A stretch of DNA of 42,650 bases, from the NCBI GenBank assembly GCA_047975545.1, contig JBKEDS010000033.1, positions 1 through 42,650 of the forward strand, in the 5' to 3' direction. The notes below the pieces were generated by a model. That model was not told the origin of the DNA. It did not search any database and worked only from the letters and a program-made list of their open reading frames with translations. Shown here piece by piece: positions 18,580 to 27,157 of this stretch. The stretch is from JBKEDS01 sp047975545. Lineage in GTDB: Bacteria; Bacteroidota; Bacteroidia; Flavobacteriales; Flavobacteriaceae. The position numbers were made by a program, and so were the translations under genes. The first letter of the stretch is position 1; the number at the start of each line of letters is the position of its first letter.

Positions 18580-20013
18580 TTATAATTTGTTTAATGCCTT
18601 TACCCTAAAATGTCTTTCCTTGATATACGCCAACAGTTCCTTAAAAAAACCAAGGTCTGTAGAATAGTCTGGATGTATACGATCTGGCACGCCATGAAAG
18701 GTCAATACCATTGTGTCTCCCGCTTGCAAATTTTGAAGTGCTTTTGTAATTCGTTCTGTTAATTTTGGTGTAGAGGCCACCGTATAACTTGGGATGGCCA
18801 TTGGGTTATCTATCTGCTTATTATACAACCTGCTGCCACCCGTCCTGGCCCATTTGTAGCCCATCTCTTTTAAGATGTGTTGCGAAATGGAATCGTTCCT
18901 GTTACCCGGATACGCAAACGACGTGGGTTTAGGTATCCCATACGCTTCACATTGTGCTTCTATGTATTTCACTTCATTTGCTACGTCCTCTGGGGATAAT
19001 TTTGTCACGTTTTTATGATGGCCTGTATGGTTCCCAATTTCAAAGCCCATTTTGTGAAGGGCTAAAATCTGGTTCCATTGCATATATTCCCCTTTTTCAT
19101 CGGGATTTTTAATTGGAAAATCACAAACAAAAAACGTAGCGTTAAAACCATACTCCAACAACAAAGGTGCTACCTGGGTATAATGGCTTATTTCGGCATC
19201 GTCAAAGGTAAGAACCACTGTGGGTGTGTTTAAAATGTTTTGTTGAAGTGTTTTCATGGCCACGGCATAGCGACGCCCCAATACCCTGGCCGATGCAGTA
19301 TCAAAATGCAGTTGGTCGCCCTTATCGGTTAACCCTTCAGAAGAAACCAAAGCAGTATGTTTAATGGTCTCAGGGACGTTTTTTAGGATAGGGTTGATAT
19401 AATCCTGTTTATTAAAGTACCCTATCTCACCCAGCACAAAGGGCAATTCGGGCAAGTTTAAATCCCGTCTTAAATTCTGTACGAGGATGTTAATGGTATC
19501 TAAATATAAGTCGGCTTTTTCAGGTGTGTTATCCGATTCGCCCTGATGCCATAACACGCCTTTTAACCGGCCTTTTTCAAGCGCAATTTTTGCCTTTTGA
19601 ACGGCTTCATCGTAAGGAAAGTTATTAAAATATCGAGCTCCAGGTTGCCAAACCTTAATAGGAGAACCACCCCAGGCACAAGGAATAAGCCCAATGGTCC
19701 TGTCGGGTCGGTCTATTAACATTTGCTGTGCAAACGCTATCCCGGGACCTACACCAGCATAGGGCTTATCAAAATGCAAAGGGTCTTTAGCAAGTACCCA
19801 AGAGTTGGTACTATCTAGCATTAAAATACGCTCGTTAGATAGTTGCTCCAAACTATCCAACGTACCCCGCCCTGCCATATTAGATTGCCCAATAAGCAAA
19901 TACAAATCTGTTGAACCTGTGGCATCTTCTTGCCCATGGGCTTGCCATACACTGCCAAAAGCTAGGGCTAGGCCAAATAACAAGCATCCTATAAATGGGG
20001 TAAGGGTTTTCAT
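18580..20013 (-). CDS. CE6-type acetylesterase fused to CE4-type polysaccharide deacetylase
   Basis: Two different deacetylase folds in one secreted protein of 477 aa, after a signal peptide (about residues 1-28). Residues about 35-255 form an SGNH acetylesterase (PF03629/CE6 type) with LLIGQSNMAGRG (Ser44) and WHQGESDN (His156, Glu159). Residues about 264-477 form a NodB-fold deacetylase with TFDDAE (Asp271-Asp272), HTGHH (His329 and His333, metal ligands), FAYPGNRND and LTFHGVPD. Both active sites look intact. NodB enzymes act on O- or N-acetyl sugars with a bound metal, so the fusion probably strips two kinds of acetyl substitution from one glycan (inference). The upstream GH2 gene ends 8 nt before it. 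Confidence 0.88.
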   Translation of the reverse strand: MKTLTPFIGCLLFGLALAFGSVWQAHGQEDATGSTDLYLLIGQSNMAGRGTLDSLEQLSNERILMLDSTNSWVLAKDPLHFDKPYAGVGPGIAFAQQMLIDRPDRTIGLIPCAWGGSPIKVWQPGARYFNNFPYDEAVQKAKIALEKGRLKGVLWHQGESDNTPEKADLYLDTINILVQNLRRDLNLPELPFVLGEIGYFNKQDYINPILKNVPETIKHTALVSSEGLTDKGDQLHFDTASARVLGRRYAVAMKTLQQNILNTPTVVLTFDDAEISHYTQVAPLLLEYGFNATFFVCDFPIKNPDEKGEYMQWNQILALHKMGFEIGNHTGHHKNVTKLSPEDVANEVKYIEAQCEAYGIPKPTSFAYPGNRNDSISQHILKEMGYKWARTGGSRLYNKQIDNPMAIPSYTVASTPKLTERITKALQNLQAGDTMVLTFHGVPDRIHPDYSTDLGFFKELLAYIKERHFRVKALNKL

Positions 20014-20021
20014 GCTTAGGT

Positions 20022-23000
20022 TTAATCTACATTAGGATTGGTATAAAATTCAACCTCTACAATACGTAGCTGCCCTTTGGCATTGGCCGCCTTTTCATCT
20101 TTAAACAAATCTAAATCCTTGGTAGGGTCTACTTCTACTATTTCAGAAAAACCATCCTTCTCGGTGTTTTCCCCCATTAATTCTATTCTGATATGTTGTA
20201 CCCGTACCGACTTTAAATCTAATGTGATATACCCCAAACTCTGTGAGGTAAGCCCCCTGTAGACTTCTTCGCCATCGGCCAAAATACGTATTGGGTATTG
20301 CTTGGTTCTCCAACCTGTTAATTTAATAACACATTGGTTCACCACAGATGGCTTGGCCAATTGGTATTCTATCCAACCATTTTTAACCATGCCGTCATTG
20401 GTCCATTCGGTAAGCTCATTATCGTCAAAACTAAAGTAAACCGTTTCTTGGTGGGCCCCAGCCTTAGCGCTTCTTATAAATGCATTAACTCGTTTTACGT
20501 TATAGGAAGGCGTGTTGGGGGTTTCTCCCCTAGAAAGATTGGAGGGTAGCCCCGCTCCCGGCAAATGTGCTGAAAGCCCGTTTTGGCTTTCAAACGGCAC
20601 CGTTTGCAATGTAAGTTTAGCCGTTTTTAAACCTTTAGATTTTGCCGTCAAGCTAATATCGCCCGCTTTTAACCCAGAACGGATTAAAACCCGATTAACG
20701 CCCAATTCTACTGGCAATTTTTCAGAAAGAATAAAATTATTGGGGCCTTTAGCAATGCCTCCCAAATAAGTAGCATCACCCTTTAGCGAAAATTCAATCA
20801 TACTGTTATCTACTGGGCAGCGTTGGCCGTTTTTATCAACAACCTCAACCTGAACCATCGCTAAATCTGCTCCATTGGCCAAAAATCCGGCAGGACTGGT
20901 GTATTGGGTTAGTTTAATAGCGTGGGGGGCTCCTGCCGTTGTATTAACATCTTCGCTAAGCACCTTGCCTTGGGCATCATAGCTTATGGCCTTGATTTCG
21001 CCAGATTCCCATGGAATGTCCTTAAATGTAAAGAGAAACTCATAACTACGCTCACCAAACCCTTTAGAAACCCCATTTACAAAAAGCTCTACCTGTGCTC
21101 CAGAAGAGACTACATACATATCTTTTACTACCGTTTTGGTATAGTTCCAATGGCCAAGAATATGGGTGCGGTGCTTCTCAATATCAACCCAGCCGTCCCA
21201 CATCACTTGGTGCGCAAAAAAACCATCCTTGGGAATACGCATGGGGTCGGTTTCCCCACTCCTTCTATAATTCTCTGCCCCTCTAAAATGCGTATTGGTA
21301 TCAGAAAAAATTATATTGACCCCACCAGAACTAACGCGTTCACCAGTACCGGGCCTACACTCGTAATAATCAAACCAACGTACAACGTTCTCTATGGCAT
21401 GGGCATCTTGGTTGTGGTTGTACGAGCTGGCGTCTTTTACTTTAGAGCCATTAACGTTATGTGCATAGGTGCCCCCAGTTCCCTCTTTATGGAATGGTGG
21501 ACTGTATTCATCCCAATACAACCGTAAGCCTTCGTCCCGCGAATATTCTGTTGCCCACATCGGGATTCGCGCACTTTTATTGATATATAACATTTCACCT
21601 CCATACTCGGCCTCGCGGCTATCCAACATTTCGCGGGAGCCAATGGCACGCCCGCCATAGGGGTCGTAAGTGTTCCGTATGCTTTTCATTTCGTACATGT
21701 GGGGTTCGCTTATTACTTCGTTACCACTTTCGTAAAATATAATACTGGGGTTGTTACGGTTGTAAATAATAGCATCGCGCATGAGTTCGGTACGCTGTTC
21801 CCAGTTTCTACCACTGGAATCCCGTTCGGAATCGCCGGCGGGCATGGCCTGTATTAGCCCAACCCGGTCGCAGGACTCTACATCTTGTTTCCAAGGGGTA
21901 ATATGCATCCAACGCACCAAATTAGCGTTGCCCTCGACCATTAATCGGTTACTGTAATCGCTTAGCCAGGCAGGAACGGACATGCCAACCGCAGGCCACT
22001 CGTTACTGGTACGTTGGGCATAGCCTTTCATTTGTAGGACGCGGTCGTTTAAATATACCATCCCGTTTTTAAATTCGGTTTTGCGGAATCCCGTTGTGGT
22101 GGCAACCTCGTCGACATCCTGATTTTGCATTATTATTTTCGATTTTACGGTGTACAAATACCCATAACCCCAACTCCAAAAATGCAGATTGCTTATTTTT
22201 TTCTTAATACTAACATCTATGGTTTCATTAGGTTGAATGGTGAAACCATCTTTTGAAAATTGTGCAACTTTATTCCCTTCTAAATCCAAAATATCGGCCA
22301 AAAATGTAAATGTTTTCGGTGTATCAAATTCATTTTTAATTTGAGAGGTTACGTTAATCGTAGCTTCTTTATCGGGAATATCAAAATTAGTGGCATACAC
22401 ATAAACACCTATGGTTTTTAGGTTGGAATACAAAGGCAATGTTTGATAAAGTTTATCGGTAATATGCAAATACACATTTTTGGGAATACCGCCATAATTG
22501 GCATTAAAGTTTTTATCGTTCCATCGAAACGTTGCACCTGTTGTTTTTTCCCTGTATTTCCAATCGTTGTCCAACCGTACCGCAATAACGTTGGTACTGT
22601 TGTAGTTTACAAATTCGGTTATATCGAACCCAAAGGCCATTGCCCCATTTTCGTGAATACCCACGTACTTGCCGTTTACGTACACTTCGCCCCCCATTCG
22701 CACACCTTCGAACTCTATAAATACTTTTTTATCTTGGGTGTTTTCGGGCAATTTAAATGTTTTTCGGTACCAACTTACGGATGTTGTTAGCTCGTCTATA
22801 GCCAATTTAAAGGCTTCTTCTTGATTAAAGGCTCTTGGCAACGTTATATTACGCCAATGAACATCATTAAAATTGGAGCTTTCGGCATTTTTCACATCGC
22901 CTACATGAAGTTTCCAATCGGAATTAAAATTGTATTTCTGCCTTGAAAACTGGCTAAAACAGTGAAAGCCAATTAAAAGGAAAACACTGAGAATTACTTC

Positions 23001-23024
23001 GTTTTTTAATCTGTTTTTCTTCAT
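20022..23024 (-). CDS. GH2 glycoside hydrolase with C-terminal accessory domains (copy 3)
   Basis: Large secreted GH2 enzyme (1000 aa) of a subgroup distinct from the other two. It has a signal peptide, jelly roll (about 28-200), Ig-like domain and catalytic barrel with acid/base Glu436 in YESGNEV and nucleophile Glu493 in MWATEYSRD. A DUF4982-like domain (about 622-690, ELFVNGVSKG), an invasin/Ig-like domain (about 700-800, VEVVDKNGQRCPVD) and a discoidin-like C-terminal domain (about 858-1000, GWIEYQLAKPSVVNQC...) follow. The last may bind glycan. This layout is common in Bacteroidota beta-galactosidases and glucuronidases. It sits between GH43 (26-nt gap) and CE6-CE4 (8-nt gap), clearly co-transcribed. 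The released sugar is not decided. Confidence 0.92.
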   Translation of the reverse strand: MKKNRLKNEVILSVFLLIGFHCFSQFSRQKYNFNSDWKLHVGDVKNAESSNFNDVHWRNITLPRAFNQEEAFKLAIDELTTSVSWYRKTFKLPENTQDKKVFIEFEGVRMGGEVYVNGKYVGIHENGAMAFGFDITEFVNYNSTNVIAVRLDNDWKYREKTTGATFRWNDKNFNANYGGIPKNVYLHITDKLYQTLPLYSNLKTIGVYVYATNFDIPDKEATINVTSQIKNEFDTPKTFTFLADILDLEGNKVAQFSKDGFTIQPNETIDVSIKKKISNLHFWSWGYGYLYTVKSKIIMQNQDVDEVATTTGFRKTEFKNGMVYLNDRVLQMKGYAQRTSNEWPAVGMSVPAWLSDYSNRLMVEGNANLVRWMHITPWKQDVESCDRVGLIQAMPAGDSERDSSGRNWEQRTELMRDAIIYNRNNPSIIFYESGNEVISEPHMYEMKSIRNTYDPYGGRAIGSREMLDSREAEYGGEMLYINKSARIPMWATEYSRDEGLRLYWDEYSPPFHKEGTGGTYAHNVNGSKVKDASSYNHNQDAHAIENVVRWFDYYECRPGTGERVSSGGVNIIFSDTNTHFRGAENYRRSGETDPMRIPKDGFFAHQVMWDGWVDIEKHRTHILGHWNYTKTVVKDMYVVSSGAQVELFVNGVSKGFGERSYEFLFTFKDIPWESGEIKAISYDAQGKVLSEDVNTTAGAPHAIKLTQYTSPAGFLANGADLAMVQVEVVDKNGQRCPVDNSMIEFSLKGDATYLGGIAKGPNNFILSEKLPVELGVNRVLIRSGLKAGDISLTAKSKGLKTAKLTLQTVPFESQNGLSAHLPGAGLPSNLSRGETPNTPSYNVKRVNAFIRSAKAGAHQETVYFSFDDNELTEWTNDGMVKNGWIEYQLAKPSVVNQCVIKLTGWRTKQYPIRILADGEEVYRGLTSQSLGYITLDLKSVRVQHIRIELMGENTEKDGFSEIVEVDPTKDLDLFKDEKAANAKGQLRIVEVEFYTNPNVD

Positions 23025-23050
23025 TATGAATAATTTACAATCGATTAGCG

Positions 23051-24037
23051 TTATGGTTTAAGTTTTATGGCAACAGGCTGGTTGCGGTCGCAGGTTAAAA
23101 CCCCATTTTCGTATTTTAGTTCGGTCACTTGAATGCTGCTTCGTCTTGTTTGGTAATTATCGGCACCTTCATTTTCTGGTATCCGCCCAGGGTGCGTAAA
23201 ATAAAACACATAAGCCTTGTTGCCGCTGACAACAACATCGGGATGTCCGCCTTTAACGCCGTCATCAGTACCCGTCCCTGGTTCTTTCAGTATATTTTGT
23301 TTTTGTCTTGACCAATGAATAAAGTCTTCCGACATAAAAACGCCCAACCCTTGCCAAGCATCGTTAAGCATCCAGCTTTTCCCTTTCCATGTAAAAACAA
23401 CAGGGCCTTCGCCCCTATCGCCAACTACCCTTTTACCGCTATCGATCCAATTGTACAGGTCGCTACTATCGGCGTAATAAATGGACTTTCCATCGTTTTC
23501 ATTATTGTAGAACATACGCCATGTGCCATTGGGCAACCGAAACACATCGGCATCGATGCAGCGTTCGGATGCTAATTTTAACTTCGACTCGAATTTCCAG
23601 TCTATTAAATTTTTGCTTGTTAGATGAATGATGTAACGTGGGTGGTACCAGTCTTCAAAAATCCCGGGCACGATAGTTAGGTACATGTGGTATATTCCTT
23701 CATGTTCCAAAACATCCGGTGCCCAATGGGTAATAGCATTTTCACTTTCGTAATCGATATTGCACGTACCCTTGTAATTCCAATGGGCACCATTTTCGGA
23801 TTCGGCAACCCCTATTTTTGTACCATGTACCCAAGCCACACCACTTGCAATACTGTCGCTGGCACGCCTGTTGGTGTAAAACATGTACCATTTTTTTGCC
23901 TTTTTGTTCCAAATAACGGTAGGGTCGGCGGCGCCATTAAAAACAGGGTCTTTAAATAAGGGTTTATCGGCAATGCTGTTTTGCTGTGCCGGCAAGGGCA
24001 AGCAAAACAGAAATAAAAATAGTTGAATGTATTTCAT
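23051..24037 (-). CDS. GH43-like five-bladed beta-propeller glycosidase
   Basis: Secreted enzyme of 328 aa with a signal peptide (MKYIQLFLFLFCLPLPAQ). The three acidic residues expected in the clan are present: Asp38 in GAADPTVIW (base), Asp162/Asp164 in RCIDADVFR (the pKa modulator region) and Glu210 in GEGPVVF (acid). Repeated W-x(2-4)-(Y/F) blade motifs (KWYMFYTNR, TWRMFYNNE, KAYVFYFTH) support the propeller. GH43 members usually release L-arabinose, D-xylose or D-galactose; related propeller families such as GH117 have the same fold, so the family call is good but not certain. It lies 9 nt after the sulfatase gene and 26 nt before GH2. Confidence 0.8.
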   Translation of the reverse strand: MKYIQLFLFLFCLPLPAQQNSIADKPLFKDPVFNGAADPTVIWNKKAKKWYMFYTNRRASDSIASGVAWVHGTKIGVAESENGAHWNYKGTCNIDYESENAITHWAPDVLEHEGIYHMYLTIVPGIFEDWYHPRYIIHLTSKNLIDWKFESKLKLASERCIDADVFRLPNGTWRMFYNNENDGKSIYYADSSDLYNWIDSGKRVVGDRGEGPVVFTWKGKSWMLNDAWQGLGVFMSEDFIHWSRQKQNILKEPGTGTDDGVKGGHPDVVVSGNKAYVFYFTHPGRIPENEGADNYQTRRSSIQVTELKYENGVLTCDRNQPVAIKLKP

Positions 24038-24046
24038 TTAGTAGCG

Positions 24047-25426
24047 TTATTTTAATTCTACGTTTACTGTTTTATCGTCTTTTTCAAATTGTGCTTGCAG
24101 TAAGGTTTTCATTGTTTTTGTTAGTGCCAAATCTTGTGTTATAAGATTGTGTTTTTCTTCTTGGTCAGCTTCTATGTTATACAGTTCGTATAAAGCAGGG
24201 CTTCCGTTTTTATAGCGGGTTCTAATAATTTTGTAGGGCGGGTGGATTAAACATTCCTGTATATGCCCCCGTATGTAAATGTTGCTATGGGTATTTGTTT
24301 TAGTATTTGTTAGTAATGAAGGCCATACACTTACACCTTCGACATTTTTAGGGGAGTTTACCCCAATGAGCGATAATACTGTGGGCATAATATCGTAAAC
24401 CGCCATATACCTTGTGCTTTTAAATGCCGCTAAATGTCCTTTCCAATATGCAAGGGCGGGTACACGAAGTGCGCCTTCGTAATTTGTAGTTTTCCAATCG
24501 CGCAAAGGACGATTACTACCCAATACCGGATTGGGGCGAAACTTTCCGTTATATTGGTCGGTTGGGTACCAGTTTTCCATAGCGCCATTATCGCTAAAAA
24601 AAATGATTAGGGTATTATTGTTTAATTTTTGTTTTTTTAAGGTTTCTAGTACTTGACCTACGCCATAATCCATATGGGCCATGGCTGCGGCAAAATCGAT
24701 ACGCGAACTATCTTTTACGGTTTTTGCATAAGGTATTTTCCATTTTTTTTCTTCCTGAAGCGGAAAATGTGGTGCACTGTATGCTAATTGTATATAAAAA
24801 TTTTTGGTGGTATCGCGTTTTGTGGTTATCCAATCTATTGTTTCTTTGGTTATTAAATCGGTAGCGTGGCCTGTTTCTTCAATCATATTGTTATTTCTGT
24901 ACCAACTGGCATCGCCATTTTTATAACGGTGCGTATATTGGTCGATTTGTCCGTGAAGAAACCCATACGAATAATCGAAACCAAAAGTATTGGGGCCATT
25001 TTCGATATTTAAGCCTAAATGCCATTTGCCAAATAATGCGGTTTGATAGTTGTTCTGCTTTAAAACCTGGGGAAGCGTTACAATGGAATCGGGCAGCGTT
25101 TTTGTGCTTTTTCCGCTTATGGGCGCCACAATGCCTATTCTACTCGAGGGCATACCCGTTAATAACGACACCCTTGAAGGCGAACAGGTTGAATTGGTGT
25201 AAAACCGGTTAAGTTGTACACCGTTTTTTGCCAAAAAATCGATGTTTGGCGTATTGATTTCCGAGCCGTTGTAGCCTACATCGTTCCATCCGGCGTCGTC
25301 GGCAATTATTATTAAGATGTTGGGGGTTGTTTTTTGTTCGCCATCTCCCCGCTCTTTATTTTTATGGCCGCCACAACTGAACGAAAAGAGTAAAAAACAC
25401 CAAAAAAAATGCCTAATAAACTGCAT
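24047..25426 (-). CDS. S1-family sulfatase (formylglycine type)
   Basis: Surface lipoprotein (lipobox SFSC, Cys18) of 459 aa expected to remove sulfate from a carbohydrate. The maturation motif CSPSRVSLLTG places the formylglycine precursor at Cys81. Asp43-Asp44 in IADDAGW and the later SDNGA are metal ligands, and FGKWHLG supplies the active-site Lys/His. All hallmarks are present, so it should be active if the cell has a formylglycine-generating enzyme. It is the first gene of the minus-strand enzyme block and has the shared operator C at its promoter. Its presence points to a sulfated substrate, typical of marine glycans and not of land-plant pectin. The S1 subfamily, and so the sulfate position, is not assigned. 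Confidence 0.95.
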   Translation of the reverse strand: MQFIRHFFWCFLLFSFSCGGHKNKERGDGEQKTTPNILIIIADDAGWNDVGYNGSEINTPNIDFLAKNGVQLNRFYTNSTCSPSRVSLLTGMPSSRIGIVAPISGKSTKTLPDSIVTLPQVLKQNNYQTALFGKWHLGLNIENGPNTFGFDYSYGFLHGQIDQYTHRYKNGDASWYRNNNMIEETGHATDLITKETIDWITTKRDTTKNFYIQLAYSAPHFPLQEEKKWKIPYAKTVKDSSRIDFAAAMAHMDYGVGQVLETLKKQKLNNNTLIIFFSDNGAMENWYPTDQYNGKFRPNPVLGSNRPLRDWKTTNYEGALRVPALAYWKGHLAAFKSTRYMAVYDIMPTVLSLIGVNSPKNVEGVSVWPSLLTNTKTNTHSNIYIRGHIQECLIHPPYKIIRTRYKNGSPALYELYNIEADQEEKHNLITQDLALTKTMKTLLQAQFEKDDKTVNVELK

Positions 25427-25464
25427 TAAAATGCTTTTAATTTTTAAGAGTTAATCTTCTAAGT

Positions 25465-25511
25465 CTAAAAATAGGTTTTGAAAACTTTTTTTGCATCCTG
25501 TACTATACTGC
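25465..25511 (-). promoter_or_regulatory. Operator C with -7-like element upstream of the sulfatase operon
   Basis: Read on the minus strand, half-sites GCAGTA (25511-25506) and ACAGGATGC (25501-25493) lie 10 bp apart. TATTTTTAG (25473-25465) starts 28 bp after the start of the second half-site. The site lies about 70 nt before the sulfatase ATG and downstream of the susD2 terminator, so it probably drives the eight-gene enzyme block. Confidence 0.55.
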
Positions 25512-25540
25512 TAAACACCATCCGTTTGTCTTGAAAACAT

Positions 25541-25578
25541 AAAAAGCACTAATGCAGGCATGCAGCATAGTGCTTTTT
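25541..25578 (-). terminator. Intrinsic terminator after susD2
   Basis: An 11-bp perfect stem, AAAAAGCACTA (25541-25551) with TAGTGCTTTTT (25568-25578), surrounds a 16-nt loop that contains a further TGCA pair. The minus-strand reading ends in a T run, 33 nt after the susD2 stop. It separates the GH105-SusC2-SusD2 unit from the sulfatase operon. Confidence 0.85.
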
Positions 25579-25610
25579 AGCGTTGAACTTATTTAAACAC
25601 TTTTAATTAA

Positions 25611-27146
25611 CTAATCGTAACCCGGATTTTGGCTATAAAGCCCGGGAGCAGCCAACATTTCCTGCAATGGTATAGGATACAATAGTGAATTTTCGTTTAT
25701 TGTGCCTATACTGTTGGAGCTATCCTCAACGGTTTTCCATGCGTTCATTATGGTTATTGCATTTCCCGACCGAATTAAATCGAACCAACGGGTTCCCTCT
25801 CCAAAAAATTCTTTTCTCCTTTCCTCAAGAAGTTGGGAAAGGGTTATGTTATTAGCATCTCTGGCCAAACCTGCCCGCTCCCTAACATCGTTAACAATAT
25901 TATCCACATCGGTTTGCGAGCCGCCGCCGCCATGCAAAGTACATTCGGCCATTAGCATAAGCACGTCGGTGTAACGCAATACTATAAAATCGACACCCCA
26001 ATCTTCACGACCATTACCATATCTTGAAGGATCTATATATTTTTTCACGACAGGACGATCGGTATACGTTCCTAAATAGGTACCCGAGGTAACCGTGTAT
26101 TCTTCCACAATACCAAACATTCTACGCGCGTCGGTTGTACTTAAAGCACTTAATAATCCTGAAGAAATGGGGCGGTATTCCAAAGACCCTTGTTCGGATA
26201 AATCCAACGATGCAAAATAGGGCTGGTACCCTAATTCTATCATAAAATTACTTCCCACCCCATTACCCGTGTTTTGGGTGTAAGGTACCACCAAAATATT
26301 TTCTTTATTGGCATTGCCCTCGACAGTAAATATAGACCCGTAATCGGGACTAAAAACAAACAAACCACTTGATTTTATATCGTTTAACTGCTGATATGCC
26401 AAAGCCCACTCGTTTAACCCAAGCGTAGCGCCATTGATACCATAATCGGGACTGGAGCGAGTCATGTAAACCAATGCCAATACACCTTTTGCCCCATATT
26501 TAGTTGCACGCCCAAAGTTTACGGCATCGTAAGTGTCTGGTAAATTGGACACGGCAAATTGTAAATCGGAAATAATTAAATCGTAAATATCCGTAGTGGA
26601 TGTTCTTGGTATTGCGGCTACTTCTTGAGGCGACATGGTTTTATCAATTAACGGAACAGCCCCGTACCACCTTAACAAATCGAAATAACAAAATGCCCTT
26701 AAAAAATGGGCTTCGGCTTTCATTATGGTACGTTCTTCTTCATCCGTAATAACATCTCCTTTTAGTTCAATTTGTTCGATTAACTGATTTGCTTTATAAA
26801 TGGCGTTATAATTGCTAACGTAAGCCTCGGTAATTAAACTATTGGAACTTAATGAGGTAAAAAAATTATTAATGCCTTCCCAGTTCCTGGATGCTTGGGT
26901 TGTTGCATAAAAATTATCCGATCGTGTTTCGCTTAGATTCAATAAACGACTTGGATAGCCATAAGTTCCACTGCCATGAAAAGCAATAGAATAAGTAGCG
27001 TTTCGCGCTTGGGTAAAATCGTTTAAGTTTGAATAAAAATTTTCGGTCGTTCCTTGTGATAAAGGAATTTGGTTTAAATCGTCTTCACAGGAAAACACTA
27101 TAAACACAAAAACGATGCTTGTTATTATATTTATACACTTTTTCAT
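25611..27146 (-). CDS. SusD/RagB-family surface glycan-binding lipoprotein 2
   Basis: Partner lid lipoprotein for SusC2, 511 aa, a usual length for the family. The signal peptide ends at lipobox VFSC (Cys20). SusD marks include CEDDLNQIPLSQGTTENFY after the lipobox, EAHFLRAFCYFDLLRWYGAVPL (TPR helix) and the C-terminal LLEERRKEFFGEGTRWFDLIRSG, ending ...YSQNPGYD. It is from a different SusD subgroup than SusD1 and SusD3, which match each other better. It starts 11 nt after susC2, and the strong terminator at 25541-25578 follows. Confidence 0.95.
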   Translation of the reverse strand: MKKCINIITSIVFVFIVFSCEDDLNQIPLSQGTTENFYSNLNDFTQARNATYSIAFHGSGTYGYPSRLLNLSETRSDNFYATTQASRNWEGINNFFTSLSSNSLITEAYVSNYNAIYKANQLIEQIELKGDVITDEEERTIMKAEAHFLRAFCYFDLLRWYGAVPLIDKTMSPQEVAAIPRTSTTDIYDLIISDLQFAVSNLPDTYDAVNFGRATKYGAKGVLALVYMTRSSPDYGINGATLGLNEWALAYQQLNDIKSSGLFVFSPDYGSIFTVEGNANKENILVVPYTQNTGNGVGSNFMIELGYQPYFASLDLSEQGSLEYRPISSGLLSALSTTDARRMFGIVEEYTVTSGTYLGTYTDRPVVKKYIDPSRYGNGREDWGVDFIVLRYTDVLMLMAECTLHGGGGSQTDVDNIVNDVRERAGLARDANNITLSQLLEERRKEFFGEGTRWFDLIRSGNAITIMNAWKTVEDSSNSIGTINENSLLYPIPLQEMLAAPGLYSQNPGYD

Positions 27147-27157
27147 TTTTTTTTGTA

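Noticed and set aside
20922..21527. A 201-codon open frame on the plus strand opposite GH2 copy 3
   Set aside because: It is fully antisense to a well-supported GH2 catalytic region, has no recognisable domain, and its length follows from the codon bias of the real gene.
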